DNA of 20,465 nt. It comes from Plantago elongata (Eukaryota > Streptophyta > Magnoliopsida > Lamiales > Plantaginaceae). The translations under genes and the position numbers were made by a program. Under the pieces are notes generated by a model. That model had not been told where the DNA came from. It did no database searches and saw only the letters and a program-made list of their open reading frames with translations. The stretch lies in assembly GCA_036897095.1 (NCBI GenBank), contig JAYMSP010003256.1:1-20465 (forward strand). The letters run 5' to 3'. Positions 18,099-20,465 of the stretch are shown in pieces (position 1 is the first letter of the stretch; every line of letters begins with the position of its first letter).

Positions 18099-18685
18099 CG
18101 ATTTACCTCTCTTGTGTTTTTCATAATAGGCCATTTACCCCTCCTTATTATTTTTAATAGGCAATTTACCCCCTCGAATTTCGAAAATAGGTGCAATTCA
18201 CCTTGATATGTGCAAATTACCCCCTCGTAATTCATGAAGTTGATTTAAAATTATATTCTCTCCCCCAAGATCTCAAAGATAATTGATACTAACACAATCA
18301 TATAATGAAAATAAAAAGTATTTTTTTAAAATATAATTTGGTTAATATTAACCAATATTGTGTAAAAGTAATTTGATCTGAACTAAATTTTCAAATTTAT
18401 TTCACCTCAAATTACTTTTAAACGATAATGGTTAAATAATTGATAAATTATATTTAAAAATAATATGGTTTATTTTCATTTCATAATTGTGTTATACAGT
18501 ATCATTTATCTTCCATATCGTGGCCGACAGAATTATAATTTTAAAGAAACATTATGAATTACGAGGGAGTATGCACCTATCATGGCAGATTGCACCTATT
18601 TTCAAAATTCAAGGGGGTAAATTGCCTATTAAAATAATACAGAGGTGTAAATGACCAATTATGAAAGACACAGAGAGGTTAATGG
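18099..18685. mobile_element. Foldback element with full-length inverted arms, 587 bp
   Basis: The left arm runs ACCTCTCTTGTG, TTTCATAATAGG, AATAGGCAATTTACCCCCT, GAAAATAGGTGCAAT, TCGTAATTCAT, AATGAAAATAAA and GTAATTTGATCTGAAC. The complement of the right arm gives the same order with moderate divergence. The axis is near 18391, and the outer ends (18099 and 18685) are symmetric about it. CCAA borders both ends (18095-18098, 18686-18689) and may be a duplication. It has no coding capacity. A transcript would fold into a hairpin of about 290 base pairs. Confidence 0.8.
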
Positions 18686-18730
18686 CCAAAAACTCATATA
18701 ATATGAGAGCAGAAAACAGAGCAAAATCAA

Positions 18731-19270
18731 GGGATAATTACATACACCCCCCCCTCGCAGGATGCCTATGTTGCATCTGAATCCTGCGAGATCAACAATT
18801 ACATCCAGGTCCATGAATCTCAAAAAACGTTGACCAGCTTAATTCCCAATTCACTTTACTTGCAAACCAAACACAACCTTACTAATTCTTTTCACTTTTA
18901 CAAGGTAATTGGGAAAATTACAGTACCACAATTACCTTTCTTCTACCACCCGCCAAAACAACTCTCCTTCTCCTGTCCGTTTCTTCCGCCGCCGTCTGTG
19001 GCCGTTTTTGTCTCGGGACCCCTTTCGCGATTCTGTCGTCTCAGTGTCTTCTTCCGTCTGGCCGACTGGGGTTTTCCGGTCTGTAGCTCGCGATTCCGTC
19101 TCCGAATTCCGGTCTGTAGCTCGCGATTCCGTCTTCTTCTTCCGTCTCGGGACTGTGTTGCGATGGCCGACTGGGGTTTTTCGGTCTATAGCTCGCGATT
19201 CTGTCTCAGAATTCCGGTCTGTAGCTCGCGATTCTGTCTTCTTCTTCCGTCTCGGGACTGTGTTGCGCGA
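18731..19270 (+). mobile_element. Mutator-like element (B), left part
   Basis: From GGGATAATTACATACACC it follows element A through AGGATGCCTATGTTGCAT, GAGATCAACAATTACATCC, ACGTTGACCAGCTTA, TTCTTTTCACTTTTAC and the CGATTCCGTCTTCTTCTTCC-type repeats. It is longer than the matching part of A mainly because of an internal 105-bp duplication. Its right end is not visible and may lie beyond the window. The 182- and 128-residue open frames here are repeats translated in two frames, not a recognised protein. Confidence 0.72.
19061..19267. repeat. 105-bp tandem duplication inside element B
   Basis: Units starting GGCCGACTGGGGTTTT lie at 19060 and 19165. Each unit contains two GGTCTGTAGCTCGCGATTC-like subrepeats, so four related subunits stand in a row. 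The single corresponding region in element A (12260-12400) lacks this expansion. Confidence 0.85.
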
Positions 19271-20465
19271 TTCTGTCTTTTTCTTCTTTGGCTAAGGTAT
19301 GATGATATTCAAAATTCAAAAAAAATTTGTTGTCTTTTTGAAATCGACATATTCATCATGTTAAGTTACTTTCTCTGACTGTTTGGTTTTTTCTGGACTT
19401 GATGAGGTTGCAGCACAACATCGATGATTATTAGTATTATTTATTGTTGTTGTTATCAAATTAGCATATCCATGTCGTGTGTTGCTTTGTGTCAAATGAA
19501 GTAATATTTGAACATTACTAATACTAATGCTAGTGGTAGCCATTGAATATGATACAATGCATGTTCTTGTATTGTGTCTTGTCAAATTTCTGGTCTGCAC
19601 AACACACTTGCAATAGTAACAGGGGTCAGGGGCCAAGCCGGGTTTGATGATGATGTGTTGATTGATTTTTCTTTTCTTCTCTTAATTTTTGTATGTAATA
19701 TTAGTAAACTGTTAGCTACTTCTGCACAACACACTTGCAATAGTAACAGAGGTCAGGGGCCAAGTCGGGTTTGATATGGATTCTGGTAGCCTTATATTGA
19801 TAGTCTGTTGCTACTATTTCCTTGTACAATTGAGCCATTCTTTTCGCACAGCTTTCATTCTGAAATCCATTTATAAGGTCTGCAAGTATGCTGCTACTTC
19901 TTCTGGGCTTCTACACAGTTTCTACGAGGACTTGCATTCTCTTGTCTTTTACTTCTAGACCAAGAAGTAAGAACTGGAGAAACTAAGCTGAAATTGTTTC
20001 TTACTATCATCTGAAAAGCTTAAACTTTCAGAATAATGTATGTTAGTTCTTTATCATTGACAATACATCACTCTGATAACATGTACTATCAGGCACTGAC
20101 TTGTCAGTAGGATTTTTTAAATCAAGTATTTGGGTGTGTTTTAACGCGTGGTCAATTTGGTATATAACTCAACAAGAAGAATATTGTAATGTTGGGATTA
20201 GATTAGATGTAGATGTTTCGTTGTTCGTTGATTTATTGACAAGATTGAAAATTGATATATTTATTTGGTTGCTTGGTTATTTCTAGACTTGATCTGCAGG
20301 TTGAAGCACAACATGGAATTTTTATTTTTTTTTCAAATATTAGTATGATGACTAGAAGAGGAAGAAGGGTGTATAAGTATAGCCAAGAATGAGATGGTAG
20401 ATAGATGCAATGAATTGTTTGAAACTTGAGTTGGACTAGTTGTTATGTGTTGATGTGTGTCAATG
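19271..20465. other. Right-hand flank, repeats but no gene recognised
   Basis: Open frames are short (under 95 residues) and none shows a family motif. The stretch holds the 55-bp direct repeat at 19594/19721 and a weaker repeat at 19336/20246. It may be the rest of element B. Confidence 0.45.
19594..19775. repeat. 55-bp direct repeat pair
   Basis: Copies at 19594-19648 and 19721-19775 begin TCTGCACAACACACTTGC and differ at about two positions. The spacing is 127 bases. Confidence 0.92.

Noticed and set aside
18830-19378. 182-residue open frame as a gene
   Set aside because: It is built of the 105-bp tandem repeat in element B, a second frame is equally open, and no protein family is recognisable.

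Overview
The window looks like nuclear DNA from a flowering plant, probably a eudicot. The evidence is AT-rich intergenic sequence, spliced exons with plant-type short introns, a wall-associated-kinase-like gene remnant, and Ty1/copia, Ty3/gypsy, Stowaway and Mutator-like elements. No prokaryotic operon, rRNA, tRNA or CRISPR array is visible. I cannot name the species. No undescribed biological system is evident; what stands out is transposon layering around one gene that may still work.

Layout. 1-1722: 5' part of a Ty1/copia element on the minus strand (LTR, primer-binding site, gag, first residues of the protease); it runs off the left edge. 1764-2437: a DNA element with long inverted arms. 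2459-2650: a degraded second copy of the 5' region of the SURF1-like gene found further right. About 2920-6201: a decayed Ty3/gypsy (Tat-type) fragment on the minus strand with one 820-bp LTR, gag and protease, but no reverse transcriptase, integrase or second LTR. 6202-6458: degenerate minisatellite directly outside that LTR. 6459-7640: AT-rich DNA without a recognisable gene.

7646-9964: a plus-strand SURF1-like gene (cytochrome c oxidase assembly factor) with a TATA-like box upstream. Its frame stays open through six exons if one intron is read as GC-AG. Exon 1 and the start codon are unresolved. 10414-11765: a tail-to-tail WAK-like receptor kinase pseudogene on the minus strand, with stops, frameshifts, a lost catalytic HRD motif and a Stowaway MITE inside it.

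12000-15843: a Mutator-like element with related ends, flanked on both sides by TATTAA. It was split by a 2.71-kb solo LTR (12801-15510, GAAAT target duplication). A third copy of its terminus lies next to it at 15850. 15876-18098 holds tandem and direct repeats and a stretch rich in GACAGCC-like motifs that resembles a CACTA subterminal region. 18099-18685 is a 587-bp foldback element whose two arms pair over nearly their whole length. 18731 to at least 19270 is a second copy of the Mutator-like 5' end, with an internal 105-bp tandem duplication. The last 1.2 kb holds two more sets of direct repeats and no recognisable gene.

How the parts relate: the only plausible working gene is the SURF1-like one. 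The remainder records repeated insertion, LTR-LTR recombination and decay. Element ends and relationships were judged by eye from the sequence; no alignment or database search was run.
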